From Hephaestia mangrovi (GTDB lineage Bacteria; Pseudomonadota; Alphaproteobacteria; Sphingomonadales; Sphingomonadaceae), in contig NZ_JAINVU010000009.1 of the NCBI RefSeq assembly GCF_019880555.1, positions 37,032-101,031 on the forward strand: a stretch of DNA of 64,000 nucleotides, in the 5' to 3' direction. The position numbers were made by a program, and so were the translations under genes. The notes beneath the pieces were generated by a model. The model saw only the letters and a program-made list of their open reading frames with translations, made no database searches and was not told the origin of the DNA. This document shows positions 1-10,249 of this stretch, piece by piece. Position 1 is the stretch's first letter. The number at the start of each line of letters is the position of its first letter.

Positions 1-1
1 C

Positions 2-688
2 TTCGCGCTGGCCGGCACCACCGCGATCGCCTCCGGGTTGCTCGGGTGGATGTACGTCGTGCAGCTGGTCGCCGTCGGCATCGCCATCAACGTCGCGCTG
101 CGCAGTTCGCCGGGACGCGCCTATCGCATCGCCGCGGTGTCGTTCGGCGTCGGCACCGTCATCCTGATCGCGCAGTGGATGGCCGGCGTGCGCGGCGACA
201 GCTGGATGCTGTGGATCCCGATCGTGTTCGCCGGGCTGGGCCGCGGCGCGCTCAACTACATTCCCTGGGCGACCTACAATTACATGGCCGATGTCGATGA
301 GATCGTCACCGGGCGGCGGCGCGAGGGCAGCTTCGCCGGCGTGATGACCTTCATCCGCAAGGCGGCGCAGGCCGCCGCGGTCGCCGGCGTTGGGCTGATC
401 ATGGATTGGGGCGGGTTCCAGTCGAAAGCGGCGGTGCAGAGTCCGCAGGCGATCCACGTCGTCGTCTGGGTGCTCGGCGCGGGCACGCTGGCAGTGCTGG
501 TGTTCGGCATTCTGGTCTCGCTGCGCTTCCGCATCGATCCCGTCACGCACCACATCCTGATGGAAGAGATCGAGCATCTGCGCGCCGGTCATACCGAGCC
601 GAGTTCGCCCGAGGCCAAGGCGGTCGCCGAGAACCTGTCGGGCTGGCGGTACGATCAATTGTGGGGCCGCGCGATGCGCGGAGCATGA
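2..688 (+). CDS. GPH-type sugar:cation symporter, C-terminal part
   Basis: This is the C-terminal 228 or so residues of a major-facilitator-type symporter; the start lies before the window. At least four hydrophobic segments are visible, and the loop with MADVDEIVTGRRREGSFAG matches the glycoside-pentoside-hexuronide (GPH) family signature, in which an acidic residue and a G-R-R-E-G run follow a membrane helix. Such carriers bring oligosaccharides or uronides across the inner membrane together with a cation. It is followed at once by an esterase, a GH35 galactosidase and pectin lyases, so a rhamnogalacturonan-derived sugar is a sensible but unproven substrate. The stop codon overlaps a possible upstream start of the next gene. 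Confidence 0.8.
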   Translation, partial: FALAGTTAIASGLLGWMYVVQLVAVGIAINVALRSSPGRAYRIAAVSFGVGTVILIAQWMAGVRGDSWMLWIPIVFAGLGRGALNYIPWATYNYMADVDEIVTGRRREGSFAGVMTFIRKAAQAAAVAGVGLIMDWGGFQSKAAVQSPQAIHVVVWVLGAGTLAVLVFGILVSLRFRIDPVTHHILMEEIEHLRAGHTEPSSPEAKAVAENLSGWRYDQLWGRAMRGA

Positions 689-702
689 TGAGGAGCGGAA
701 CG

Positions 703-1668
703 ATGGAGGCAACCCGACGCGGCATCCTAGCCGGCGCGCTCGCCGTGGCGGCGGCACCGGCTCTGGCGGCAAGTGACGACGATCTAACGATCGAGCGCTT
801 CCCGATCTGGCCGGGTCCACCGCCCGGTCCCCCCGCAACGCCGGTGAAGGACGTGTTCGTCAAGCGCCACCCTGACGGGCCGCCCGACGACATCGCCTGG
901 ACGCACGTCGCGACTCCCATGCTGACGGCTTTGAAGCCGAAGAACCCCAACGGCGCCGCGATGCTGGTCGTGCCGGGCGGCGGCTATGTCCGCGTCGCGG
1001 TGGGCACGCACGGATCGGATATCGCACGATCGTTCGCCGCGCGCGGCATCACCACGTTCGAATTGCTTTATCGCCTGCCCCACGATCATTGGGCGGCGGG
1101 GCCCGACGTGTCGCTGCAGGATGCGCAGCGCGCGATGCGCATCATCCGCGCCGGCGCCGGCACGCGCTGGCACGTCGATCCCCGGCGTGTCGCGATTTCG
1201 GGCTATTCGGCCGGCGGCCATCTCGCCGCGCGGACCGCCAGCCGGTCGGCGCTGCAGACCTACCAGCCGATCGACGCGATCGACCGACAGTCGGACCGGC
1301 CCGACGTCGCCGGGCTGTTCTTCCCGGTGATCACGATGATGGACCAGGGCGTGCACAAACAGTCGCGCGAGGAGTTGCTGGGCGATCGCCTGCACAATCC
1401 GGCCGCGCAGCATCGCTGGTCGGCGCAGCTCGACCTGCCCGCCGACATGCCGCCGACGTTTGTCGCCTGCAACGCCGACGATCCGGTGGTGCCACCAGAA
1501 AACAGCATTCTGATGTTTCAGGCGCTCAACGCGGCGAAGATTCCGACCGAATTGATGATCTTCGAAAAAGGCGGCCATGGCCCGCCCGCACCGCACAAGG
1601 ATGGCCGACCGGTGCCCTGGCAGGAACTGTTCATCGCCTTCACCCGCGATCACGGCTGGCCGAGCTGA
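703..1668 (+). CDS. Alpha/beta hydrolase, acetyl-xylan-esterase-like
   Basis: This 321-residue protein has a signal peptide (hydrophobic stretch ending about residue 22 with an A-L-A cleavage-type site). The nucleophile elbow GYSAGGH gives the catalytic serine, an early VPGGGY strand supplies the oxyanion hole, and aspartate (DDPVVP) and histidine (GGHGPP) lie near the C terminus in the expected order. The family removes acetyl or other ester groups from plant polysaccharides in the periplasm. Acetylated rhamnogalacturonan is a likely substrate because of the neighbours. The start at 703 was chosen because AGGAG lies about 7 bases upstream; ATGs at 685 and 688 would also be in frame. Confidence 0.78.
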   Translation: MEATRRGILAGALAVAAAPALAASDDDLTIERFPIWPGPPPGPPATPVKDVFVKRHPDGPPDDIAWTHVATPMLTALKPKNPNGAAMLVVPGGGYVRVAVGTHGSDIARSFAARGITTFELLYRLPHDHWAAGPDVSLQDAQRAMRIIRAGAGTRWHVDPRRVAISGYSAGGHLAARTASRSALQTYQPIDAIDRQSDRPDVAGLFFPVITMMDQGVHKQSREELLGDRLHNPAAQHRWSAQLDLPADMPPTFVACNADDPVVPPENSILMFQALNAAKIPTELMIFEKGGHGPPAPHKDGRPVPWQELFIAFTRDHGWPS

Positions 1669-1693
1669 CCAACGACAAAACAGGAGGGGGCAT

Positions 1694-4666
1694 ATGACAT
1701 CATCGATCACCCGGCGCGCCGCCGCAGTATTGCTGGCGGCGACCAGCCTGACCGCGGCGGCGCCTGCTGTACCGGCCAAGCCGGTCACACACCGCGTCAC
1801 GTTCGATCATTATTCGCTGATGATCGACGGCAAGCCGACGATGATCTGGTCGGGCGAGTTCCATCCCTTCCGCCTGCCCTCGCCCGATCTGTGGAGCGAC
1901 GTGTTGCAGAAGATGAAGGCGAGCGGGTTCAACGCGGTGTCGCTCTATTTTGACTGGGGCTATCACACGTGGAAATCGGGCGAGTACGACTTCACCGGCA
2001 TCCGCGACATCGATCGTCTGCTCGACATGGCGGCCGAGGAGCATCTCTACGTCATCACCCGTGCGGGGCCGTATGTGAACGCCGAGCTGTCGCGCGGCGG
2101 CTTCCCCGGCTGGCTGGTCAACCAGAAGGCGAAAGCGCGCACCGACGATCCCGAATATATGGCGGCCGCCGATCAATGGCTGAGCCGCGTCAACCGGATC
2201 ATCGCGCGGCACCAGCTCGACAATGGGGGCGGGACGGTGATCCTGCACCAGATCGAAAACGAATTGAGCGCGACCGCGCCGACGCAGCAGCGCTACATGC
2301 AGCATCTCTACGACGAGGCGCGCGCGGACGGCATCACCGTGCCGATCTTCCACAACGATGCCGGCCGCCACGGCCGGTGGGTGCCAGCGTCGAGTGACGT
2401 GCCGGGCACGGTCAAAGGGCCGAACGACCTCTACGCTTTCGACGGCTATCCCGGCGGCGTCTGCTCGGTGCACAACCAGCCGGCGAAGGGCAGCCCGGCG
2501 CCCGACTGGGGCATGTACGGCGCGGGCGGCGCCGATGGCGGCGCCAGCGCCTCGCCGCATACGCCGGGGTTTGCCGCCGAGTTCGGCGGCGGCTGGTTCG
2601 ATTACTGGGGATCGAACGGCATGTATCCGTGCAACGCGATCCAGCGCGGCAACGGCTATCAGCGCGTCTTCTACGGCACCAATATCGCCAACGGCATCGC
2701 CATCCAGAATTTCTACATGACCTATGGCGGGACCAGCTGGGGCTGGCTGCCCGCGCCCGTGGTCTACGCCTCCTACGATTACGGCGCCGCGATCGACGAG
2801 GCGCGCGCCCTGCGGCCTAAGGCGCTCGAGCTCAAGCAGCTCGGCGAATTCGTGCAGGCGGTGCCCGATCTTGCGCGGCTGGAGAAGGCGCCGCCGGTAG
2901 CCGTCTCCAGCGATCGCGTGCAGGTCTATCACGACCAGAACCCCGATACGCACGCGCAACTGCTGTTCGTCGTGCACAAGCCGTCCAATGCGCGCACCGA
3001 CGACCGTTTCACCGTCACCGCCGATTTGCCCGATGGCCGCTACAGCTTCCCGATGCAGTTGAACGGGCAAGACGCCAAGCTGCTGCTCGCCAGCACCGAT
3101 ATCGCGCGGCAGCATCTGGTCTATTCGACGTCCGAGCTGCAGACGGTGCTGCGCCATGGTGACGAAGATATCGCCTTGTTCTACGGCCGCGCTGGTGAAC
3201 CCGGCCAGACCGTGCTGCGCTATGCCAGCGCGCCCAGGGTCGAGGTGCTGGCCGGATCGGTACAGTCGCGCTGGGATGCCGCGCACCACGACCTCCGCCT
3301 CGATTACGCCCATGACGGACTGGCGCGCGTGCGGATCAGCGGCGGCGGGCGGGCATCGCTGTTGCTGCTGATCGGCGACGAACATGCTGCGCAGCAATTC
3401 TTCCGCCAGGACGAGGTGCTCGACCATGGCCCGTGGCTCGTCCGCCATGCCACAGTGTCGGGCAGCACGCTGGCGATGACCGGCGACACCAAGGCGGCCG
3501 AACCGCTCGAGGTGTGGGCTCCGGCGCAGGTTACCAGCGTTACCTGGAACGGCACGCCGGTCGCGACGCGCCGCAGCGCGAGCGGCAGCCTGATCGCCAC
3601 CGCGCCGCTCGCCGGGCCGCAACCGATCGTGCTGCCTGACCTCACCCGCGCGACGTGGCGCTATCACGCGGGGTCGCCCGAGGCGCAGCCCGGCTTCGAC
3701 GACAGCGACTGGATCAAGGCCGATGGCGCGCCCGACCGCTCGACGATCCGCCCGCCGACCGGCGAGCCGACGCTGCAGATGGACGCCTATGGCTTTCACG
3801 ATGGCGACGTGTGGTATCGCGGGCGCTTCCAAGGGAGTGCCGACGCGCAGCAGATCGCGCTGCATTATGGCGCTGGCGGTGCCGGCATGCTGCAACTGTG
3901 GCTCGACGGCCGGTTCGTCGGTGAGCAGGAGCTGCCCGCCGGGCTCGCCCGCCCGATCACGGTCGGTATGGCCGATTTCGACCTGCCCGATGCTGCGCAG
4001 CAATCGGGCACGCACGTGCTGTCGGTGATGATCCGGCCCGACGGCCATAATTGGGACCTGGAAACCGACGACGCGCACAAGGAACCGCGCGGGCTGATCT
4101 CCGCCTCGCTGTCGCGCCCCGGCGGCGACAGCTTCGCGGTGCCGATCGACTGGAAGATTCAGGGCCGCCAGGGCGGCGAGACGCTGGTCGATCGGGCGCG
4201 CGGGCCGCTCAACAACGGCGGGCTTTATGGCGAACGGGTCGGCTGGTCGTTGCCGGGGTTCGACGACAGCCGCTGGCAGCGCGTCGAGGTGCCCACCACG
4301 ATGCCGTTCGCCGGCACCGCCTGGTATCGCACGCGCTTCACGCTCGACGTGCCGAAAAGCGACGACGCGACGATCGGCGTCCAGATCGGCGACCCGACGA
4401 CGCCGCGATCGCCGCGTCGCTATCGCGTGCTGATCTTTGTCAACGGCTGGAACATGGGCCAGTTCATTGCCAATGTCGGGCCGCAGCGCGTGTTCCCGAT
4501 CCCGCCGGGCATCATGAACAACCACGGCGCCAACACGCTGGCGCTGGCGGTGACCGGCGACGGCAAGCCGGGCGATGCGCTGGAGGCGGTCAAGCTGGTG
4601 ACGATGTACCACGTGCGCGGCGGCGTGCCGGTGGAGATGGTCGAGGCGCCCGACCAGGCGAATTGA
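1694..4666 (+). CDS. GH35 beta-galactosidase
   Basis: This is a 990-residue secreted beta-galactosidase. An N-terminal signal peptide (about residues 1-28) is followed by the GH35 TIM barrel: the opening block includes WSGEFHPFRLPS and SLYFDWGYH, the acid/base region is HQIENE, and the nucleophile region is AAEFGGGWFDYWG. Beta-sandwich domains fill the C-terminal half, including a carbohydrate-binding-like jelly roll near residues 830-960. The enzyme removes terminal beta-galactose, which in this setting would be galactan or arabinogalactan side chains of rhamnogalacturonan I. A strong AGGAGGGG ribosome site lies just before the ATG. It is convergent with the lyase that follows; only 48 bases separate them. 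Confidence 0.92.
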   Translation: MTSSITRRAAAVLLAATSLTAAAPAVPAKPVTHRVTFDHYSLMIDGKPTMIWSGEFHPFRLPSPDLWSDVLQKMKASGFNAVSLYFDWGYHTWKSGEYDFTGIRDIDRLLDMAAEEHLYVITRAGPYVNAELSRGGFPGWLVNQKAKARTDDPEYMAAADQWLSRVNRIIARHQLDNGGGTVILHQIENELSATAPTQQRYMQHLYDEARADGITVPIFHNDAGRHGRWVPASSDVPGTVKGPNDLYAFDGYPGGVCSVHNQPAKGSPAPDWGMYGAGGADGGASASPHTPGFAAEFGGGWFDYWGSNGMYPCNAIQRGNGYQRVFYGTNIANGIAIQNFYMTYGGTSWGWLPAPVVYASYDYGAAIDEARALRPKALELKQLGEFVQAVPDLARLEKAPPVAVSSDRVQVYHDQNPDTHAQLLFVVHKPSNARTDDRFTVTADLPDGRYSFPMQLNGQDAKLLLASTDIARQHLVYSTSELQTVLRHGDEDIALFYGRAGEPGQTVLRYASAPRVEVLAGSVQSRWDAAHHDLRLDYAHDGLARVRISGGGRASLLLLIGDEHAAQQFFRQDEVLDHGPWLVRHATVSGSTLAMTGDTKAAEPLEVWAPAQVTSVTWNGTPVATRRSASGSLIATAPLAGPQPIVLPDLTRATWRYHAGSPEAQPGFDDSDWIKADGAPDRSTIRPPTGEPTLQMDAYGFHDGDVWYRGRFQGSADAQQIALHYGAGGAGMLQLWLDGRFVGEQELPAGLARPITVGMADFDLPDAAQQSGTHVLSVMIRPDGHNWDLETDDAHKEPRGLISASLSRPGGDSFAVPIDWKIQGRQGGETLVDRARGPLNNGGLYGERVGWSLPGFDDSRWQRVEVPTTMPFAGTAWYRTRFTLDVPKSDDATIGVQIGDPTTPRSPRRYRVLIFVNGWNMGQFIANVGPQRVFPIPPGIMNNHGANTLALAVTGDGKPGDALEAVKLVTMYHVRGGVPVEMVEAPDQAN

Positions 4667-4714
4667 GGGCGGGCGGCGGCGCCCGAACGGCAGCGCCACC
4701 CCGCTCTCAGATCG

Positions 4715-6640
4715 TCATTGCGCCTGCTCCGACGCGGTTCGCTCGCCCAGATAAAAGCTCACGTGCGGCGGCTGGTTGTAGGCGACGTTCTGCCATGCCA
4801 CGCCCTCGCGATAGACCGGATCCTGCATCAGCGTGACGAAGCGATGCGTCGTCGGGATCGGGGTGGTGTAGATGCGCAGTTCGCGATTGTCGGCGGTTCG
4901 CCAGATCACCTCTTCGCGCCAGTCACCCAGAATATCCGCCTGCAAGGCCGGATTGGCCTTGGTGCCGTTGTTCGACGCGATATCGTCGGGGTGCAGGATC
5001 GGATCGGCGATGCCCTTGTGCCAATCCCATTTGTAGATCGTCGTCCCATCGAGCAATTCACGCAGCAGATCGCCGTCCCACCAGATCGCAAAATTGGTCT
5101 GGCGCGGCGCCGGCCCGATCGCGTTGCCATGGACATCGAACAGGTCGCGCGAATTGGCGCCCCATAGTTCATCGCCGACGTAGCGCGGATCGATATCGGC
5201 GGCGAGGCCGCGGCCGGCGTCGCGGGTGGCCGGTTTGGTCCAGAGAATCTCCCCGGTCCGCGCGTCGAGCAGCGCCGAGCCGATATGGCCGTTGCGATCG
5301 ACCTCTTCGTGCACCCCCCATTTCTCGAAGCCCGGCCGGTTGGGATCGAGGTCCGACACGTGCATGGCATCGCCATGATAGAGCGGGTCGGTCCATAGCC
5401 CCTTGCCGTCGTCATCGACGGCCATTGACCCGTAGATCACTTCGTCGCGGCCGTCGTGATCGACGTCGGCGATGCTCAGCTGGTGGTTTCCGCGGCCGCC
5501 ATAATTTTCGTTGCCGGGCTTGGCGCTGTCGAACAGCCAGCGTTCAGTGAGTTTGCCGTGGCGATAGTCCCAGGCGGCTACCGCCGTCCGTGCATAATAG
5601 CCGCGACCGAAGATCATGCTCGGATGCTGCCCGTCGAGATAGGCGACGCCGGCGAGGAAGCGGTCCGAGCGATTGGCGTAACCGTCCCCCCAGCTCTTTG
5701 CGAGTTGCTCGGGCGTCGGGTTGCCGCCGGGATAGCGCGGCGGATCGTAAGGTGCCGTGGCCAGTGCTGCGCCAGTGCGGCCGTCGAACACGGTGAGATA
5801 TTCGGGGCCGTTGACGATCCGGCCCTGCATTGGCGCGACCATCGTGCCGTCGGCAAGCACACGCGCGCCGGTATGGTCGCGCTGCGGCACCGCACCGTCT
5901 TTGCTGCGCCAGTCGGCGTGAGCGTCGCCGATCACCTTGCCGGTGCCGTCGATCGTGCCGTCGGCGGTCTTCATCGCCACCTCGGCGCGGCCATCGCCGT
6001 CGAAATCGTAAACGAGGAATTGGGTATAGTGCGCGCCGGCGCGGATGTTACGGCCAAGATCGATCCGCCACAGCCGCTTCCCCGTCAGCGTATAGGCGTC
6101 GATATAGACGTCGCCCGTATAACCTGTCTGACTATTGTCGTGGCTGTTGGTCGGATCCCATTTGAGGATAATCTCGTAGCGGCCGTCTCCATCGACGTCG
6201 CCGACGCTCGCATCGTTGGCGGTGTAGCTGTAATGATCGCCCGCCGGCGTCACGCCATCGGCGGGCGGTGACAGCGGGATCGACAGATAGCCTTTGGCCC
6301 AGACCGCGACCGGCGCCGAACGCTCTCCATCGCCCTTGGCGCCAACCATTGCAACGCTGTAGCGCGATCGCGCCGTGCCTTTCGGATCGAGCAAGCTGGT
6401 CGCCCCGGCCAGGGGACGGGTATTGATCCGGGTGCCGTCCCGGAAGACGTCGAATCGTGCATTTGCCGAATCGCTGTCCAGCAGGCGCCAACTCACGAAA
6501 ACACCCCCGGCCTGCCCCGGCACCGCGACCACGCCGCGATCGAGATGCTCCATTTCGCGGCCGCTCGCCGCCGATGGAAGCGCGGCTAGAGCCAAAGGCA
6601 AGAGCGTAAAATACAGGCAATTAAGACGTGTTCGAGCCAT
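4715..6640 (-). CDS. PL11 rhamnogalacturonan lyase
   Basis: This 641-residue protein resembles family 11 polysaccharide lyases (YesW/YesX type), which cut the alternating rhamnose-galacturonate backbone by beta-elimination. After a signal peptide come the early blocks GVVAVPGQAGGVFVSWR and FDVFRDGTRI, then repeated calcium-binding propeller motifs such as DVDGDGRYE, DFDGDGRAE and DVDHDGRDE. Length and layout fit the family. The start at 6640 was preferred because GAGGGGA lies about 8 bases upstream; a TTG at 6658 is in frame. It is transcribed away from the TonB-dependent receptor, and the two share a 357-base regulatory gap. Confidence 0.92.
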   Translation of the reverse strand: MARTRLNCLYFTLLPLALAALPSAASGREMEHLDRGVVAVPGQAGGVFVSWRLLDSDSANARFDVFRDGTRINTRPLAGATSLLDPKGTARSRYSVAMVGAKGDGERSAPVAVWAKGYLSIPLSPPADGVTPAGDHYSYTANDASVGDVDGDGRYEIILKWDPTNSHDNSQTGYTGDVYIDAYTLTGKRLWRIDLGRNIRAGAHYTQFLVYDFDGDGRAEVAMKTADGTIDGTGKVIGDAHADWRSKDGAVPQRDHTGARVLADGTMVAPMQGRIVNGPEYLTVFDGRTGAALATAPYDPPRYPGGNPTPEQLAKSWGDGYANRSDRFLAGVAYLDGQHPSMIFGRGYYARTAVAAWDYRHGKLTERWLFDSAKPGNENYGGRGNHQLSIADVDHDGRDEVIYGSMAVDDDGKGLWTDPLYHGDAMHVSDLDPNRPGFEKWGVHEEVDRNGHIGSALLDARTGEILWTKPATRDAGRGLAADIDPRYVGDELWGANSRDLFDVHGNAIGPAPRQTNFAIWWDGDLLRELLDGTTIYKWDWHKGIADPILHPDDIASNNGTKANPALQADILGDWREEVIWRTADNRELRIYTTPIPTTHRFVTLMQDPVYREGVAWQNVAYNQPPHVSFYLGERTASEQAQ

Positions 6641-6997
6641 TCCGGCATCCCCTCTCAAGCGACCGTTCCCGGCCGGTGTGTTTATCCCATCAATTATGAT
6701 TGCGTTTCACAATTTGGCAATGTAGTCTTTTTTTATGAATTGTCTGATCGTTCGCAAAGGGGAGCGATCACGGTCGCCGCTAACCGGCGAACAACCACGA
6801 CGGGCAACAGCCTGCGAGACAAAAGGGGAAGGGATGCACCGGCCAGATAGAAGCGTCAGCTAATCAGCATTGCCGCACGAGCGGCCCGACGGGGCGCGCA
6901 CAACAACCGCCCGAATATATCGAATAAGCGAGCACAACGGCGATCGAGGGGGTCTCGACGACGACCGGATGCGCTCGTCCAGGAGAGGAGAAAAATC
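6641..6997. promoter_or_regulatory. Divergent intergenic region, PL11 lyase / TonB receptor
   Basis: This 357-base gap separates two divergently transcribed genes of the same pathway, so it must hold both promoters. The stretch at about 6690-6745 is clearly AT-richer than its surroundings and includes the short palindrome CAAT-TATG-ATTG at 6691-6702 and a run of seven T. No confident -35/-10 pair was found. No gene is seen here. Confidence 0.5.
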
Positions 6998-9900
6998 ATG
7001 AACGCTTCGCGCGAACGAAGCCCGCGTACATTCACGACGACGTCTTGGCTTGCCATGGCGATCGCCTGTTCGATCGCAACGCCGGCATTGGCCGCCGCGC
7101 CGCAGAACGGGGCGTCGTCGGCGACGGACAGCACAGCACCGACCCAAACGCAGACCGATCGCGAAGACGCGCGTCGTACAGCACAGTCTCGCAACCAGGC
7201 CGCGGCTCAATCAACCGACGCAACGGCCGGCGGCACGGGAGGCGACATTCTCGTCGTCGGCACACGCGCGTCACTCCGCTCGGCCATCTCGCGCAAGAAG
7301 AACGCGAATACCGTCGTCGATTCGATCGTTGCCGATGATATCGCCAGCTTCCCCGACAAGAACGTCGGCGATGCGCTCGCCCGGATCACGGGCGTGCAGC
7401 TCAGCCGCGACTTCGGCGAGGGCACGCAGATTTCGATCCGCGGCGTCGAGCCCGATCTCAACCGCATCGAGGTCAATGGCGTCAGCATGCTCGGCGGCAA
7501 CACCGACGGCAGCCGCTCGGGCGACTTCCGCGACCTGGCCGCCGAACTCGTCAAGTCGATCGACGTGTACAAGGGCTATGCGGTCGACATCACCGAAGGC
7601 GGCATCGGCGGCACCGTGCGCGTCGAGACGCGGCGACCGCTGGAATTGAAGGCGCCGATCGTCAGCCTCGTCGCGTCCGAACAATATCTCGAACTGACCA
7701 AGAGCTGGAAGCCGCGCGGCACGCTGGTCGTCGGCACGCCGCACCTGTTCGGCAGCAGCCGGCTCGGCGTCCTCGCCAACATCACTTACGACAACGTCGA
7801 CACGCGGCAGGATTACATCAGCAACACCAACTGGAAACAGCTCGCCGATTTCGACCATTCCGACCAGAAGACCGTCGCCAACCCGGATTATGCGAACTAC
7901 GACACCTATGCGAGCTGCGCGACGGTTTCGGGTTCGTCCAACCGGCTCGATTGCGAACGCCAGTTCTTCGACTGGGCACCGACGGTGCCGCGCTATCGGA
8001 GCTGGATTCGCCACGACAAGCGCATCTCGGCCGATCTTCAGTTGCAATATGAAGTCGCGCACAATTTCCGCGCGCATGTCGAGGCGCAGCTCAACTTCCG
8101 TAACCAGGAACTGAACGACAACAATTATTCGATCGACCTCGGGCGCTACCAGCGCTTCCAGCTCGATCCGGCGATCGGCAACCTGCAGCCGCAGGTCGCG
8201 CTCGATTCAGCGACGGTCAACGCCAACCATGTCGTCACCAGCCTGACGACGGCGCTCAATTCGGTGAACATCGGGACCGATGCCGCGCCGAATTACAGCG
8301 GTGCCGATGGAATCATCGGGGTGCAGGCCCGCGATTTCAGCTACGATCAGAATTCGCAATATTATCAGACCGGCTTCGATTGGACGTTGGGCGGCCTCAA
8401 TCTCAAGGGCCTTGCGTCGCACTCGATCGCGACGACCAGTGGCAACACCAACTCCTATGCATTTTCGACCAGTGTCGCGGGCTTGACGATCGACCGGCAG
8501 AATGCGCTGGGAACCCCATCCTTCGTTTTCCCGGGCTCGTTCGACCCCGCCGACCCCAATTCCTATTCGCATTTCGATCAGGTCGGCGCTGACGGCCAGC
8601 CGCTGATCCAATCTGGCCCGACGCTGCAATACCGCCCGACCTGGGGCAGGAGCACCGAAAACCAGCTCAAGCTCGACGCCGATTGGGATACCGGCGCGTC
8701 GTTCGTCAACCGCATCGAATATGGCGGCCAATTCCGCTGGTCGAGCTTCAAGGCCTATAACGGCGGCGGCACGCGGCTGCTCGATCCAACGACGATGACC
8801 TATCAGGACAGCGCCAACCAGAATATCTATACGGTCATCACCGATACACCGCCGGCCAATCCGGCGGCCAATACCGTCTATCTGACGTCGGATCAGTATC
8901 AGCAGCTCTTGTCACAAACGACCGGCACGATCCCGGGCGCGCCGCTGTTCTCCACGCTGCGCAACGCACCGTCGGACGCGCCGTCGGAGCTTGCCATTCC
9001 GAAGTTCAATTCTGACGTCCTCGGACAATATTACGATCTGTCCAATTTCAATCATAACCTGCTGTTCCAGGCCAATGGTTTGCCGCAGATCCCGAGTTAC
9101 AAGATCGATGAGACGATCGCCGACGGCTATCTCATGGCGGATTATGATTTCCACCTCTTCGGCATGCCCGTCACCGGCAATTTCGGCGTGCGCTACGCAT
9201 ATACCAAGGACGCGGGCACCGGCACTTACAAACGCACCGAAATTCGCATCAAGCCTGGCAGCGGCGGCGGCACCGAAACCGTCACGGTAGGCGCGGATTC
9301 GGCCTCGATCTCGCATAGCTACACCGACATTCTGCCCGCGGTGAACGCCAATCTGGGCATCACGCGGACACTGTTCCTGCGCGCGAATTACGCCAAGAAT
9401 CTCGCGCGGCCGAAGCCAAGCGATCTGGTGCCCAACATCAATTGTACCTACGACACGGTCGACGTCACCGACGAGACGGTCTGCTCGGCCGGCAATCCCG
9501 ATCTGAAGCCATATCGCGCGGATCAATGGGAAGTGAACCTCGCCTGGTATCCCAACCGCGATACGATGGTCAGCATCGGCTATTACAAGAAATACGAGAG
9601 CAGCTTCATCGTTCCCAACGTGACGCGGGATAATGTCGACCTGTTCCACGACGGCAATACCTTCACGGTGCGGCAGTCGGTCAACGGGCACGGCGCGAAG
9701 CTCGACGGTATCGAGATCAGCGGCCAGACGGTGTTCTCGTTCCTGCCGCGGCCGTTCGACGGTTTCGGCGTGCAGGCCAATTTCACCTATGCCCGCGCGA
9801 TCGAGACGAACCTGACCAATGATGCGACCAACGTCGCATTGAATGATTATCCGGGCCTGTCGAAATACACCTACAATGCCAGCATCTTCTATGACAAAGG

Positions 9901-10174
9901 CTGGCTCAACGCGAAGCTGGCCTATAATTATCGATCGAGCTGGCTGGTCGTCGTTAGCGACAAAAACAACGGCTATAATCCGATCTATCGCCGCGGCGAG
10001 GGCTATCTCGACGGCAAGGTCACCTTCCGCTTCCCGAAACTGCACACCAACTTCTTCGTCGAAGCGCAGAACCTGACCAACGAATATTCGGAGAGCTACA
10101 TCAACAGCGACATGCCGGTGGATTATTATTCGGCCGGCCGCCGCTTCTTCGCCGGGTTCCAGGTCAAGTTCTGA
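6998..10174 (+). CDS. TonB-dependent outer-membrane receptor
   Basis: This is a 1058-residue TonB-dependent receptor. A signal peptide ends near A-L-A-A at residues 31-34. A Q/T-rich linker leads to a TonB-box-like stretch (GDILVVGTR) and then the plug domain, with blocks VVDSIVADDIASFPDKNV, DALARITGVQL and ISIRGV. The rest is a long beta-barrel ending in the expected aromatic residue (FQVKF). Such receptors in sphingomonads take oligosaccharides through the outer membrane using energy from TonB-ExbB-ExbD. Position between two rhamnogalacturonan enzymes suggests import of pectin oligosaccharides; the actual ligand is not shown. A GAGAGGAG ribosome site precedes the ATG, and a strong terminator follows. 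Confidence 0.93.
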   Translation: MNASRERSPRTFTTTSWLAMAIACSIATPALAAAPQNGASSATDSTAPTQTQTDREDARRTAQSRNQAAAQSTDATAGGTGGDILVVGTRASLRSAISRKKNANTVVDSIVADDIASFPDKNVGDALARITGVQLSRDFGEGTQISIRGVEPDLNRIEVNGVSMLGGNTDGSRSGDFRDLAAELVKSIDVYKGYAVDITEGGIGGTVRVETRRPLELKAPIVSLVASEQYLELTKSWKPRGTLVVGTPHLFGSSRLGVLANITYDNVDTRQDYISNTNWKQLADFDHSDQKTVANPDYANYDTYASCATVSGSSNRLDCERQFFDWAPTVPRYRSWIRHDKRISADLQLQYEVAHNFRAHVEAQLNFRNQELNDNNYSIDLGRYQRFQLDPAIGNLQPQVALDSATVNANHVVTSLTTALNSVNIGTDAAPNYSGADGIIGVQARDFSYDQNSQYYQTGFDWTLGGLNLKGLASHSIATTSGNTNSYAFSTSVAGLTIDRQNALGTPSFVFPGSFDPADPNSYSHFDQVGADGQPLIQSGPTLQYRPTWGRSTENQLKLDADWDTGASFVNRIEYGGQFRWSSFKAYNGGGTRLLDPTTMTYQDSANQNIYTVITDTPPANPAANTVYLTSDQYQQLLSQTTGTIPGAPLFSTLRNAPSDAPSELAIPKFNSDVLGQYYDLSNFNHNLLFQANGLPQIPSYKIDETIADGYLMADYDFHLFGMPVTGNFGVRYAYTKDAGTGTYKRTEIRIKPGSGGGTETVTVGADSASISHSYTDILPAVNANLGITRTLFLRANYAKNLARPKPSDLVPNINCTYDTVDVTDETVCSAGNPDLKPYRADQWEVNLAWYPNRDTMVSIGYYKKYESSFIVPNVTRDNVDLFHDGNTFTVRQSVNGHGAKLDGIEISGQTVFSFLPRPFDGFGVQANFTYARAIETNLTNDATNVALNDYPGLSKYTYNASIFYDKGWLNAKLAYNYRSSWLVVVSDKNNGYNPIYRRGEGYLDGKVTFRFPKLHTNFFVEAQNLTNEYSESYINSDMPVDYYSAGRRFFAGFQVKF

Positions 10175-10218
10175 ACGATCCGGGAGTGCTCGCGAAGCAC
10201 CCCTCATACTCCCCCTAT

Positions 10219-10249
10219 CGGGCGCCCCAAAACGGGCGCCCGTTTTTTT
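10219..10249 (+). terminator. Rho-independent terminator after TonB receptor
   Basis: A perfect 9-bp stem (10219-10227 with 10234-10242, CGGGCGCCC/GGGCGCCCG) with a six-base loop is followed directly by seven T. It lies 45 bases after the receptor stop codon and is a textbook intrinsic terminator for that transcript. The next 270 bases up to 10519 show no supportable gene. Confidence 0.93.

Noticed and set aside
1700..4699. A 999-codon open frame opposite the GH35 gene
   Set aside because: Its product is arginine-, histidine- and proline-rich without motifs; it is a by-product of GC-rich codon use in the real gene, which has clear GH35 motifs, a signal peptide and a ribosome site.
8912..10207. 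A long open frame opposite the end of the TonB receptor
   Set aside because: Composition is typical of antisense frames (many R, I, V, A) and the sense strand codes a complete beta-barrel.
10219..10249. Operator function for the palindrome after the receptor gene
   Set aside because: The T run directly after the stem and the place behind a stop codon make it an intrinsic terminator.
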